Source of the DNA: a virus
Virus record (IMG/VR): IMGVR_UViG_3300044655_001207
Location: 1-21,487 of that record
DNA: 21,487 nucleotides
Direction: 5' to 3' (one strand)
Shown piece after piece: positions 8,524-17,710 of this stretch. Under the pieces are notes generated by a model. That model searched no databases, was not told the DNA's origin, and worked only from the letters and a program-made list of their open reading frames with translations. Every line of letters begins with the position of its first letter. The stretch's first letter is position 1. The translations under genes and the position numbers were made by a program.

Positions 8524-9624
8524 ATGACCAATTTAGAAGCAATTTCAATTAAACTTAAAGAAGAGAAAGATAAAGAATTAGAGTCTATACTTAAGATATC
8601 AGGGTCTGCTGCTAATGTTAAAAATGAATATGGTGTTACAATCGTAGATGATACAAATGTTGCATCTTCTTTGGTTTTTAAAAATTTAAGTAAACCAAAA
8701 TATGATGATGTTGAACTTATTAAGGCAATAGATGTAGATATAAAGGAATTAAAACCAAACATACCTACACCAAATTTAGATTTAGTACCAAGACCATTAT
8801 ACACAGAACAAGTTGATTTAGTTGCAGATTTAAGAAAACAAGTAGAAAGATTAACAATAACGATTACCGATTTAAATAGCCAAATAACAACTTTACAAGC
8901 ACAAGTTCAAACGGAAATAAATAATAGATTAAGTATTGAGCAAACGAACGATGCATTGGCAAATCAAATAGACACATTGACTGGTACGATTAATGATTTT
9001 ACTGGCCAGATATCAACATCATTACAAAAATCGGTTGATGAAAGTATTTTAAGAGCATCACTACAATCTCAAAATACAGGGTTTAAAGCACAAATCAATG
9101 CATTAATTCAACAAATAAATTCATTAAACTCAATTATCGAAGGTCTACAAGCTCAATTGGGTGCAGTAAGACAACAAAAAGAAATTGAACAAGAAACAAA
9201 AGGACAGGGTGGTACTAATATAAACAAAGTAGTTAGTGCAAACTTTGATGAAAAGGGAACCCCTAGTGATGCGGTAATGTCTTATAAGATTAAGAACGCA
9301 AGAGACAAGGCCCATCAATGGATTTATGGTGAAAATTTAACTCTTGTAAATAATGATTTAGAACCGGTACAGGTATCAATAACTGCAAATTGGGGGCAAA
9401 ATCAAAGATGGTTTAGTATACCAAAAGCTAATTTTGAAATTTCACCCGGTGCAACGGAAAGAATTAAATTTATAGGTACTCCTAATGGTGTAAGTTTTGG
9501 TAAAAGAGACAACACTGTATTTTATGATGGCAGTCTTACTATTACAATTAAAAGAAAAGATGGTACATCAGAAACCAAATCATTCACCACCAATTTAAAA
9601 GTAGCACATCCAAAATCATACTAA
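8524..9624 (+). CDS. Coiled-coil fibre-like protein with C-terminal beta domain
   Basis: A 366-residue protein. Residues 95-222 form a long coiled coil with regular hydrophobic spacing (LRKQVERLTITITDLNSQIT, INALIQQINSLNSIIEGLQA). A Gly-containing hinge (226-232) follows, and residues 262-366 are a beta-sandwich-like domain (HQWIYGENLTLVNNDLEPVQ, WFSIPKANFEISPGATERIK). The N-terminal ~90 residues are charged, with a Pro-rich stretch (KPNIPTPNLDLVPRPL). This stalk-plus-head layout matches trimeric fibre or whisker (fibritin-like) proteins of tailed phages, but no fibritin signature is seen. It begins two bases after the preceding stop and probably shares that transcript. Trimerisation is inferred from the coil only. 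Confidence 0.65.
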   Translation: MTNLEAISIKLKEEKDKELESILKISGSAANVKNEYGVTIVDDTNVASSLVFKNLSKPKYDDVELIKAIDVDIKELKPNIPTPNLDLVPRPLYTEQVDLVADLRKQVERLTITITDLNSQITTLQAQVQTEINNRLSIEQTNDALANQIDTLTGTINDFTGQISTSLQKSVDESILRASLQSQNTGFKAQINALIQQINSLNSIIEGLQAQLGAVRQQKEIEQETKGQGGTNINKVVSANFDEKGTPSDAVMSYKIKNARDKAHQWIYGENLTLVNNDLEPVQVSITANWGQNQRWFSIPKANFEISPGATERIKFIGTPNGVSFGKRDNTVFYDGSLTITIKRKDGTSETKSFTTNLKVAHPKSY

Positions 9625-9630
9625 TATAAT

Positions 9631-10944
9631 ATGTCAATAAAAAAATATACAAATATTGAAGGAATAAATAATAAAACTGAAAATGAAGGACAATTTCTTC
9701 AAACGGATGATTTATTTATTGTTTCAAAAACGGAAATAGATACTACTGATTTTGGTGATTGTAAGTATGATGTTATGGAAGTGTCATTATATGATATCAA
9801 TAATAATATCTTACCACAATCATCGGGTAATAATGTTGCATATATTAAAATGGGTGACATTAAAAATTATATGTACCAAATAACAAATAAGCAAGGCCTT
9901 AAAGAATTGGCCATCGATGCAGAAAAGTTAATAAATGATTTAGGGTACACAAATGGTATTATTAAAGTTAATATAAATTTTGTTAGATATAAAGTTGGAA
10001 GTGAAGATGTATTAGAAAGTGTTTGGATTGAAGAAATTTCTCCATCAAGAGAAGAAATTCGTATTGTTCCACTTAAAACAAAATCTGCAGATATCAATAA
10101 TAAAACAAAAAATCAATTTAAAAATTTAGAAAATTTAAATAAAGATTTTAAATATTATAAACAAGCTTTATTGAATTCTTTAAATTCTTTTGATAACACA
10201 TTTTTAGATAAAATTAATTCTCACTTAGAAACAAATTATGGTAAAGATTTTTTTAATATTCTTAAAAAAGATTTTGGGTTAAGTAATTTTAATATTATAA
10301 GAGATAAAATATCCAATGACTTTAAACAATCGGTTGATTATTATGTAAATAACAAATATTATAAAATATCAGAATCTAGATTTGGGAAACCATCTGACAT
10401 AAGATTTGAAGATTGTGAAGTTTATGATTTTAATGATATGATATCTACAATACAAAATATTTTAACAGAGTGCATTAATTTTAATTTAAAAAGTTTAAAA
10501 AGAAGCGAATTAAATTTAAAAACATTACCTAAAGAATTTGCAGTAACAGAATTACAAAAGCAAATTCAAAATAATTTGGATTCATTTAATACATTTACAC
10601 AAACAAAAAGAAACGTTTATTCACCCGATGGTACAGCGGCTGTGTTTAATGATGTAACAAGTTCATTCGTAGAACCAACACACCCATTAAGAGGAACTCT
10701 ATTAAATACATTTTGTAAAGGATATAACCAATATGGAAAATATGCCGATGGTAATGGTGGTTTTTATGAACAATTGATTGAAGTTAATTCTTCAACATGT
10801 GGATATACACCACCAAATGATGGAGGAGGAAGTGGCGGTGGTTCCGGCGATGGTGGTGGTGGCGGTTATATTCCAATCGGTGACCCAAATGATGGTAGAG
10901 AACGAACAGTTGGTGGAACAGGTAGAGCGGAAAATTTCAGATAA
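9631..10944 (+). CDS. Virion structural protein with Gly-rich C-terminus
   Basis: A 437-residue protein. Residues about 105-147 carry NGIIKVNINFVRYKVGSEDV and WIEEISPSREEIRIVP. This beta segment ending in EIS-x-SR-x-EIR is one I associate with baseplate or tail structural proteins of T4-like phages. Residues 160-320 are helical and Asn/Lys-rich. A compact block with two cysteines (C362 and C390; FCKGYNQYGKYADGNGG and SSTCGY) precedes a Gly-rich linker (397-411) and a short polar tail ending in ENFR. The two-Cys GY-x-x-Y-x-YADG-GG block looks like an independent small module. Both this gene and the next start with MSI and border on Gly-rich segments, which suggests flexible joints between neighbouring baseplate parts. 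No enzymatic motif is visible. Confidence 0.65.
   Translation: MSIKKYTNIEGINNKTENEGQFLQTDDLFIVSKTEIDTTDFGDCKYDVMEVSLYDINNNILPQSSGNNVAYIKMGDIKNYMYQITNKQGLKELAIDAEKLINDLGYTNGIIKVNINFVRYKVGSEDVLESVWIEEISPSREEIRIVPLKTKSADINNKTKNQFKNLENLNKDFKYYKQALLNSLNSFDNTFLDKINSHLETNYGKDFFNILKKDFGLSNFNIIRDKISNDFKQSVDYYVNNKYYKISESRFGKPSDIRFEDCEVYDFNDMISTIQNILTECINFNLKSLKRSELNLKTLPKEFAVTELQKQIQNNLDSFNTFTQTKRNVYSPDGTAAVFNDVTSSFVEPTHPLRGTLLNTFCKGYNQYGKYADGNGGFYEQLIEVNSSTCGYTPPNDGGGSGGGSGDGGGGGYIPIGDPNDGRERTVGGTGRAENFR
10819..10866 (+). repeat. GGN-rich low-complexity run encoding a Gly linker
   Basis: A run of GGA/GGT/GGC codons broken by Ser and Asp codons encodes a flexible glycine linker near the C-terminus of the 437-residue protein. 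A second run, GGTx5 GCT GGA GGTx3, lies 220 bases downstream at 11089-11121 in the next gene. Codon use within the first run is mixed (GGA, GGC, GGT), so it is not a pure microsatellite. Confidence 0.7.
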
Positions 10945-10948
10945 TAAA

Positions 10949-10957
10949 ATATTTATA
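10949..10957 (+). promoter_or_regulatory. Candidate phage promoter box ATATTTATA
   Basis: ATATTTATA lies in the 24-base gap before the 1597-residue protein, 11 bases before its ATG. It matches the boxes at 15781, 17752 and 19001. No TTG -33 element is found at the right spacing. If it is a -10 type promoter, the leader would be only about five bases. Confidence 0.4.
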
Positions 10958-10968
10958 AAAAATAATAG

Positions 10969-13900
10969 ATGTCAATAAGATACAATAGACAATATAAAAT
11001 GGCAGCGGACATAGAGGGCCCTGTTGGGCCCAATACTAACGAAGACCAGACCAATTTAAATTTCTTAAATAATAATGATGTATATTTAGGTGGTGGTGGT
11101 GGTGCTGGAGGTGGTGGTAGTGCACCTGTGGAAACTCCTGTTTATATAGACCCACCATATACTACCAACCCCCCTATTGATATAATACAACCGACACCGG
11201 AAAATCCAACTCCAAACGACCTATTAGTTCCATTGTTTAATTATGAAATTGCAATATCTTCAAATTTACAAGAAGAAGCTGGTGATTTTATCAAATTAAA
11301 ATATGATATACTTTCAAACGGGGCCATACAAGAACAAGGTGATGTATTACTTTCCGATTACAATACCGATGGATTATCATCGGCAAGAGAAGTATTAAAA
11401 TCAGGTATTTTAAATCTTTATTTGGAAAATAATCTACCTTCAAATTATAGTATATCTAAAATATATTATACAAATAAATTAATTGCAACAAAAAATCCAA
11501 CCGATTATACAAAATGGAATGTTGGTAATAATTTTATAGGAATACAAGCTTCCGAATTACTTACAGGTGGTGTTGCAGTTGCCGTTATTGTTGAAAAAGT
11601 AATTAATTCGCCAAAACCTACTATATTTTTAAATACAACAAAATATAGTAAACAAATTAAAGATTCGGATGGAGATACAATCATTAATGTTGATTTTAAA
11701 GAAATTGATTGTAATTATATTGATTTTTATTTATCAGAAACAAAATCAATTAGAGTAGAATCTGGTATAGGTAATTGTGCACTATCTTTTTTAAACAATT
11801 TTGACGGAATATATGGTAATAAAAAAATAATAGTAGTACCTTATAGTAATTTATATGGAACAGGTGATAAAGTTGAATTTACTATTAATTTTATTGCAGT
11901 CAATGATTTCCCATCTATTACAGAAATTGAATATGTCGATACAATAGAAATTCCGGCATATTCGGATTTAAATATTGAATATGATGTAAAATATTCATCA
12001 TTTGCAGCTAGTTCTATTGATGTATTTTTAGTTTTAAAAGATAAAACTAAAGTAGGTATATTTGAAAAATTAACACCAAATGGTTCTTTTAAAATAAATT
12101 TAAAAGATTTAGCTACAAGATATTCACAATGGAATGGTAACGACAATGTAACTTTAATATTCAAACCATATAATAGAAGTGGTGTCGAAGAATTGGTTGG
12201 AAATGAATATGAAATAAAAACTTTATTAATATATCCAGTATTACAAATAGATGAAGATATTATTAAAAAATCAATATTTGAAGCATTCTTACAAAATTTT
12301 CATATTAATGAACCAGAAAAAGAAAGTAAACATTTAACACATCTTGCTAATTTTGGTAACAATGAACAAATTATAATATCTTCTTGGGAAAAAGATGATT
12401 GGACTTTATCTAAAAAATCTACGGATGAATTGGGTAACGAAATAGTTAAACCAGATGATAGAGTTGAATCTATAATATTAAAATTATATAGTCCACTCCC
12501 TACAAATATAAATGAAAATTCTACTTTTTGGATTACAAAATTATTAACAAATCCATTAGTAGAAACGGTAGTATTAAATGAACAAAATTTATTAAAATGT
12601 CCTCCGATAAAGGGGCCTAATTTTGATATAGATGTAGATTTTGTAAAAGGCAAATCTACAAATTATGAATCATTAGATGATTTAATATTAAACGCAGCTC
12701 CATCGGCATCGACAAACTTAATATCTAAATATTTAAGTGGTTCTTTAATGAATGTTGAAGATTTGAATATAGAATATACAAGTGGTTCAACTTATAAGTG
12801 GGAAAATTTTGTACATTTTAGTTCTGCAAAAGAAAGAGTTGATAATTTTGTTTACAAAGTACAATTGATTGAAGTATATGAAAATTTAGTACAAAGTGCA
12901 CAAACTGCATCTTGGAGTTCATCGTTGGCATCACAACAAGAACAACAAAAACAAACAACCAAAAAAGAACAATTAATACAGGGATTTGATGGATTTGAAA
13001 AATTCTTATATACATCATCTTCGTTGTCTTGGCCGTATACATTAGATACCAGAACCAATAGTTCTGCAGGAACAGTTACAACTTGGTATGATAATATTAT
13101 TGTATTAGCTGAAAATTATGATAAAGAAAATAGTAACTGGATTCAAAATAATATTCCACAATATATTGTAAATAATACTGAGAATGATAGTTTATTATTA
13201 TTTTTCTCTATGATAGGTCAGCATTTTGATAATATATATTTTCATACAAAATCTATTGAAAAAAGTAGAGGATTAGGGTATAAGGCTAAGGATGGTATTT
13301 CGGATAAATTATTATTTGATACTTTAAAATCATTTGATTGGGATGCAAAAAATTTAGATTCAGATTCTCAATTATGGAAATACGCATTTGGTTTAGATTC
13401 CGATGGTAATACTAAACAAACGAATCCAGGAAAACAAAGAACATACGAAGTTTGGAGAAGAATTATAAATAACTTACCTTATTTATTAAAACATAAAGGA
13501 ACCAGAAGAGGTATATATGCATTAATGAGTTGTTATGGTATTCCTTCATCAAATCTTTCAATTTTAGAATTCGGTGGCCCGGAAGTAACTGAAGTATCCA
13601 AAAGTAAATTGGTATATGATAATGTAACCACAGCTTTAAAATTTACATCAGGGTCTTCAATTCAAATGGGGTGGCAAAATACTAATAAAAATAGAAAACC
13701 AGATACGATTGAATTATTTGTTAAACCAACTGCTTCAGGTAATTATAATGTGGTAACTGGAGTAGAAAGTTCTTTAACAATTAATATAAGTGGTAGTGTT
13801 GGTAGTAAATATGGTGTTGTTAAAATTGGCACTACTACTGGTGAATATGTCACATCATCTTTATTACCAATATTTAATGATAAGTTTTTTGGAATAAAAG

Positions 13901-15762
13901 CTTCCAGAGAAATTAGTGGAAGTTATCATAATTTGGAATTGAGTGTAAGACAATCGGAAAAAGAAAGAACTATATTTGAAGAAACTAAAACAGCATCAAT
14001 ATCCAATACAATATCGGTGTGGGACAATGGTTCAACATTACAACTTGGAAGTGGATTTGTTGGAAGTGTAGATGAATTTCGTTTATGGAGTACACCATTA
14101 GATAAAGAAAGATTTTATGAACACGTTTCTTTTCCTGAAATGATTAATGGAAATAGCGTATCAGCATCTACGGATGATTTACATTTTAGATTGGACTTTG
14201 AATATCCAAAAAATTTAGCAGTATCACAATCATTAATAAATGTCGATACAAACATATTTTACCCATTAATACAAATTAACCCATCCAGTTCTTTACAAAT
14301 AACAAGAAACATATTAGAAACAACCGGTTCTATTGGTAATAATGTAATTTTATCAACAAATGTATCGGCATCTTTCATAGCAACTGCCATTGGATTTACA
14401 TCCGTAACATCGTATCCATATCAATTTGAAGCAATAGATAGAAGTGTAGTATTGGAAATTCCTGATTTGGGTTCTGGCAGATATTCTACAAATAAAGTTA
14501 GATTTGAATCACAAACATTGATTTCGGATTTATCTTCAAAAAGTAGAGCAACTAAAAAGGCATTTGACCAATCTCCAACCGATTCAAATAGAGTTGGTTT
14601 ATTCTTCTCTCCTACAAAAGAATTGAATATTGATATTGCTAAGTCATTTGGTGGAATCAATTTAGATAATTACATAGGTAACCCTTCTGATATTTATAAA
14701 TCAAATTATTCCGAATTAGATTCTTTAAGAAATTATTATTTTAAAAGATTTGATGGCAGAGATATTTACGCATACATTAACTTAATCAAACTATATGAGA
14801 AATCAATGTTTGAAGATATTAAGAAAATGTTACCTGCAAGAGTTAAAGCCACTACTGGTTTATTAATTGAACCCCATATATTAGAAAGAAGTAAAATAGC
14901 TCACAAAAAACCAACAGGTGCCGATTATCAACAAGAAACGGAAATTCATTATAGTGATACGACAATATTATCTGCCGATAATCAACAATATGAAACCATT
15001 GTAGATGCAAATTTATCAGAAAATTTATTTGGAGAAAATAATCAATACGAAGCTCAAATATACACAGCGTCAGTTGAAGATATAATTGCAGAAAATTATC
15101 AATATGATGCAGAGATATTCACATCTTCAATTCAAAATATAATTGCAGAAAATTATCAATATGAAGTTTCAATACCGGCTGGGTTAGATGAACCAACTTT
15201 TCAAACCGAATTGGATATAATCAATGGTACTCAATTAGTCGGACAATCTACATTTGAAGAAATTGGGTTTGAAATTTATGCACAGAGTGGTTCCGCAATT
15301 AGAACATATTTTAATACGGATAATAAAATAGTTAAAGAAAGAGTTAGAGTGAATTTAGTAACTGAACAAAAAAGTAGAGACGTAGTTAAATATAAAGTTG
15401 TTGTAAATGGTAAAGGAGACCCTAGAGGTGGTAGTGAATTGACATCTTCTATTTATTATGAAACTAAATTAAATATACAACCATTTATAAATCCAAAAAC
15501 AGGATTACCATCAATAGTACCTGGTGTTGGTGGTGATATAGTTGCAGTAGTACCTGTGGATGGATATTTACCAACACATTATAGAAATACTTCCGATTTA
15601 ACAACTGGTATGATGAACTCATATTTTAAAGGTTCAAAAAATACAGCAGCAACTACATTGGATGGTACTTCTCCAATTGAAACATTTGTATCTAATCCAA
15701 ATACATTAACTGTAAACAAAACTGGCAGAAGTACATCTGAACCGATTTTAGAAGTAGAATAA
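10969..15762 (+). CDS. Giant baseplate/tail-fibre structural protein with LamG-like domain
   Basis: A 1597-residue protein, the largest in the window. In order: a Gly-rich N-terminal linker (41-51) and Pro-rich spacer (52-90); Ig-like or cadherin-like beta domains (about 93-430) with DSDGDTIINVDF; a helix-rich section containing YEVWRRIINNLPYLLKHKGT followed by RRGIYALMSCYG (826-857), a block recurring in phage tail proteins; a LamG/concanavalin-like domain (about 905-1050) with GFVGSVDEFRLW; a conserved helix FKRFDGRDIYAYINLIKLYE with MLPARVKATTGLLIEPHILE (about 1258-1306); tandem ~19-residue QYE repeats (1336-1405); and a conserved C-terminus with YFKGSKNTAATTLDG ending in EPILEVE. It occupies the place of the large wedge/fibre protein in the cluster. 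The LamG-like domain suggests carbohydrate contact. Whether it is gp7-like cannot be decided from sequence alone. Confidence 0.75.
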   Translation: MSIRYNRQYKMAADIEGPVGPNTNEDQTNLNFLNNNDVYLGGGGGAGGGGSAPVETPVYIDPPYTTNPPIDIIQPTPENPTPNDLLVPLFNYEIAISSNLQEEAGDFIKLKYDILSNGAIQEQGDVLLSDYNTDGLSSAREVLKSGILNLYLENNLPSNYSISKIYYTNKLIATKNPTDYTKWNVGNNFIGIQASELLTGGVAVAVIVEKVINSPKPTIFLNTTKYSKQIKDSDGDTIINVDFKEIDCNYIDFYLSETKSIRVESGIGNCALSFLNNFDGIYGNKKIIVVPYSNLYGTGDKVEFTINFIAVNDFPSITEIEYVDTIEIPAYSDLNIEYDVKYSSFAASSIDVFLVLKDKTKVGIFEKLTPNGSFKINLKDLATRYSQWNGNDNVTLIFKPYNRSGVEELVGNEYEIKTLLIYPVLQIDEDIIKKSIFEAFLQNFHINEPEKESKHLTHLANFGNNEQIIISSWEKDDWTLSKKSTDELGNEIVKPDDRVESIILKLYSPLPTNINENSTFWITKLLTNPLVETVVLNEQNLLKCPPIKGPNFDIDVDFVKGKSTNYESLDDLILNAAPSASTNLISKYLSGSLMNVEDLNIEYTSGSTYKWENFVHFSSAKERVDNFVYKVQLIEVYENLVQSAQTASWSSSLASQQEQQKQTTKKEQLIQGFDGFEKFLYTSSSLSWPYTLDTRTNSSAGTVTTWYDNIIVLAENYDKENSNWIQNNIPQYIVNNTENDSLLLFFSMIGQHFDNIYFHTKSIEKSRGLGYKAKDGISDKLLFDTLKSFDWDAKNLDSDSQLWKYAFGLDSDGNTKQTNPGKQRTYEVWRRIINNLPYLLKHKGTRRGIYALMSCYGIPSSNLSILEFGGPEVTEVSKSKLVYDNVTTALKFTSGSSIQMGWQNTNKNRKPDTIELFVKPTASGNYNVVTGVESSLTINISGSVGSKYGVVKIGTTTGEYVTSSLLPIFNDKFFGIKASREISGSYHNLELSVRQSEKERTIFEETKTASISNTISVWDNGSTLQLGSGFVGSVDEFRLWSTPLDKERFYEHVSFPEMINGNSVSASTDDLHFRLDFEYPKNLAVSQSLINVDTNIFYPLIQINPSSSLQITRNILETTGSIGNNVILSTNVSASFIATAIGFTSVTSYPYQFEAIDRSVVLEIPDLGSGRYSTNKVRFESQTLISDLSSKSRATKKAFDQSPTDSNRVGLFFSPTKELNIDIAKSFGGINLDNYIGNPSDIYKSNYSELDSLRNYYFKRFDGRDIYAYINLIKLYEKSMFEDIKKMLPARVKATTGLLIEPHILERSKIAHKKPTGADYQQETEIHYSDTTILSADNQQYETIVDANLSENLFGENNQYEAQIYTASVEDIIAENYQYDAEIFTSSIQNIIAENYQYEVSIPAGLDEPTFQTELDIINGTQLVGQSTFEEIGFEIYAQSGSAIRTYFNTDNKIVKERVRVNLVTEQKSRDVVKYKVVVNGKGDPRGGSELTSSIYYETKLNIQPFINPKTGLPSIVPGVGGDIVAVVPVDGYLPTHYRNTSDLTTGMMNSYFKGSKNTAATTLDGTSPIETFVSNPNTLTVNKTGRSTSEPILEVE
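11089..11121 (+). repeat. GGT-rich microsatellite encoding a Gly linker
   Basis: Five GGT codons, GCT, GGA, three GGT and AGT encode residues 41-51 of the giant structural protein. The near-pure GGT run is prone to slippage in steps of one codon, which would change linker length without breaking the frame. Confidence 0.65.
14974..15174 (+). repeat. Tandem in-frame repeat, ~19-residue QYE units
   Basis: Four successive units in the giant structural protein: ADNQQYETIV..., ENNQYEAQIYTASVEDIIA, ENYQYDAEIFTSSIQNIIA and ENYQYEVSI. Between the last two units 28 bases are identical (15080-15107 and 15137-15164), spaced exactly 57 bases (19 codons). The first units have diverged at DNA level. This indicates recent duplication of a beta-strand-like element just after the conserved helix region. 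Confidence 0.85.
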
Positions 15763-15780
15763 CGAAATTTAAAAATAATT

Positions 15781-15789
15781 ATATTTATA
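15781..15789 (+). promoter_or_regulatory. Candidate phage promoter box ATATTTATA
   Basis: ATATTTATA lies in the 47-base A/T-rich gap before the 207-residue structural gene, 20 bases before its ATG. With the preceding T it reads TATATTTA, which resembles a Bacteroidota -7 box. No TTG occurs at the 20-base spacing upstream, so it is more likely a phage-specific late-type element. Confidence 0.45.
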
Positions 15790-15809
15790 TCAAACGATAA
15801 TACAACACT

Positions 15810-16433
15810 ATGGGATATTTAAGTAACACAGAATTAACAGTTGATGCTATCCTTACAAAAAAAGGTAGAGAAAAATTAGCTGCAGGACAAGGATTAAACA
15901 TTACTCAATTTGCCTTAGCAGATGATGAGATTGATTATTCTTTATACGAACCGGCACATCCATTGGGTTCAGCATATTATGATGCGGCAATTAAAAATAT
16001 GCCAGTCTTAGAAGCTAATCCAGATGAAACACAAGTAATGAAATACAAATTGGTAACTCTTCCAAAAAATACAACTAGAATTCCTGTTGTTGAATTTGGA
16101 GTTCCTAATATTTCAGTTAATCAAAAAAGTGGTGAAGTTGCATTATCACCAACTACATCTCCAGCGGGAAATAGAAGTATGGGATATACTATTGTATTAT
16201 CTAACAAAAACGCAGGAGATATCATCGGTGAAGGAGTAACATCGGATATTGGTTCGGTTCCTTTGTTTATTGGTGATGATGTATCAGCAACAGCAGTTGT
16301 AGCAAAGGGAATATCATTTAAATTTATTCCAAACCCATCATTAACATCAACAATTAGAACAACATTAACAGTTTATGGTAATGAGACAGGTGGTTCTCAA
16401 ACTATTCCAATCACAGTAACTTACGTTCAATAA
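15810..16433 (+). CDS. Conserved phage virion structural protein, 207 residues
   Basis: The N-terminal ~85 residues form a distinctive block: LTVDAILTKKGREKLAAGQG, LNITQFALADDEIDYSLYEP, AHPLGSAYYDAAIKNMPVLE and DETQVMKYKLVTLP. I recall this block from uncharacterised structural proteins of marine T4-like phages. Residues 95-207 are a beta-rich domain (GYTIVLSNKNAGDIIGEG, ISFKFIPNPS, TLTVYGNETGGSQTIPITVT) resembling an Ig-like sandwich. The KKGREKLA start resembles small tail proteins that bind at an assembly interface, but no function is established. It stands after a gap with an ATATTTATA box, and a second structural gene follows ten bases later. Its codons are regular, as in a highly expressed gene. 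Confidence 0.75.
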   Translation: MGYLSNTELTVDAILTKKGREKLAAGQGLNITQFALADDEIDYSLYEPAHPLGSAYYDAAIKNMPVLEANPDETQVMKYKLVTLPKNTTRIPVVEFGVPNISVNQKSGEVALSPTTSPAGNRSMGYTIVLSNKNAGDIIGEGVTSDIGSVPLFIGDDVSATAVVAKGISFKFIPNPSLTSTIRTTLTVYGNETGGSQTIPITVTYVQ

Positions 16434-16442
16434 TAAAAAACT

Positions 16443-17693
16443 ATGGCATTAATTAGAGACAATAGAGGAAGCCTTTTAGCAAGTAATTTATCACAATACT
16501 TAGCAGGTGCAGCAAACACCGCAGGCACTCCAGTAGATACTAACGAATTAGTTAGAATCGTAAACCAATTTTTAGGAACAGGTGAACAAATTAGTTCCGA
16601 TATTAATACTATTTCAAATGGTATTTATAAAAAATTTGGAACAATTGATAAAGTAACTAATAGAACACAAATCGTGACTTCTGGAATATGGAGTGGTGAT
16701 ACCGGTTCATTGGATGTGAAAGCAAACTATACTTCATCTGCACAAGTTGCATCTACAAGTGGTAAATACTATTTAGATGTTTATAACACAACCGCAACGG
16801 GTTCTGGAGAAGTTCAGTTCTCAATTGCATATGGTGATGCATTGGGATTTGGTGCACCGACTTTAACTCAAAACGATGATTCAACTTCTCCAACAAAAGC
16901 AACTTATAATCAATATAAGAATGTATTATTGGATAGTTCGGATAATTATTTTAGTGTATATACAGGTTCAACTGCCGGCGGACATGATATGACATCTTTC
17001 TACGCAATTAATGTAAATAGAGCAAGATACAAAGAAAGATTAGACCCAGGAAATATCTCAATAGATTTATCAGGTTCAATTAGAAGTATTACTTTAATAG
17101 ATGATAGTGGTGGAACAGATGAAAATGTAACAACTGCAGGAAGAGTTTATAACTTAGTAAGTGGTTCGTTAAATATTGGTTCGGCATTAAGTGCATCAAT
17201 CGCTACAACCGGTGGATATAGTGCAGCACAAAATGGACAAGGATATGGTTTATTTTATCCAGATATGGGTATTATATTATTAAATCCAAAAGCATTGGCT
17301 GCAGCATGTGACCCCCTTTTAGCAGAAGCTAAAAATTCAATTACATCAATATATCACCAAAATAATGGTAACACCTCAGGTTCGGTTGCATTATTGATGG
17401 CAATTAGTGGTGGTGCAGACTTCCAAGTAAGAAGAACTGAAAATGTTTCTACTTCTCATTACTTTGTAAGAGCAAACAATAGAGAATTCAATTTTTCAAA
17501 CAATCCAACATTTGTAACAGGTTCAGTTGGACAATTTGTTCAATCATTATTTGAAAAAGACCCTCATGTTTATATTACAACGGTAGGTTTATACGATGAT
17601 GCAAATGAATTATTAGCAGTAGCAAAAACTTCTAAACCAGTTGAAAAATCTTTTGATAAAGAAATAGCAATTAAAGTTAAATTAGACTTCTAA
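16443..17693 (+). CDS. Virion structural protein, 416 residues, with C-terminal GLYDD module
   Basis: A Ser/Thr/Gly-rich protein. Its N-terminus (ALIRDNRGSLLASNLSQYLA) is followed by beta segments. A conserved stretch NRARYKERLDPGNISIDLSG with LIDDS (about 194-222) is followed by GYGLFYPDMGIILLNP and a helix. The C-terminal module has ANNREFNFSNNP (344-355) and ITTVGLYDDANELLAVAK (378-395) and ends in IKVKLDF. The same module, with 13 of 18 identical residues in the GLYDD segment, ends the 409-residue protein after the terminator. I recall this ending from structural proteins of T4-like marine phages; the exact role is unknown. It is not a tail sheath: no sheath signature is visible. It is the last gene before the terminator at 17711-17746. 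Confidence 0.75.
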   Translation: MALIRDNRGSLLASNLSQYLAGAANTAGTPVDTNELVRIVNQFLGTGEQISSDINTISNGIYKKFGTIDKVTNRTQIVTSGIWSGDTGSLDVKANYTSSAQVASTSGKYYLDVYNTTATGSGEVQFSIAYGDALGFGAPTLTQNDDSTSPTKATYNQYKNVLLDSSDNYFSVYTGSTAGGHDMTSFYAINVNRARYKERLDPGNISIDLSGSIRSITLIDDSGGTDENVTTAGRVYNLVSGSLNIGSALSASIATTGGYSAAQNGQGYGLFYPDMGIILLNPKALAAACDPLLAEAKNSITSIYHQNNGNTSGSVALLMAISGGADFQVRRTENVSTSHYFVRANNREFNFSNNPTFVTGSVGQFVQSLFEKDPHVYITTVGLYDDANELLAVAKTSKPVEKSFDKEIAIKVKLDF

Positions 17694-17710
17694 TCGGAGA
17701 ATAAAATAAA

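Noticed and set aside
10778-10978. A small + strand frame of 66 codons across the Gly-rich end and the next start
   Set aside because: It is an out-of-frame reading of the end of the 437-residue gene, with a Val-rich composition caused by the GGT/GGA repeats, and has no leader of its own.
12818-13058. Two overlapping - strand frames with several Cys residues
   Set aside because: The Cys and Val runs are reverse readings of CAA/ACA-rich codons (QQEQQKQTT) in the giant structural gene, and no supporting context is present.
14690-14698. ATATTTATA inside the giant structural gene
   Set aside because: It is far from any start codon and encodes part of SDIYK; it serves as a measure of chance occurrence of the motif.
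16443-17693. Tail sheath protein
   Set aside because: Size and position could suggest it, but no sheath signature is present and the C-terminal GLYDD module is shared with a neighbouring protein of different N-terminus.
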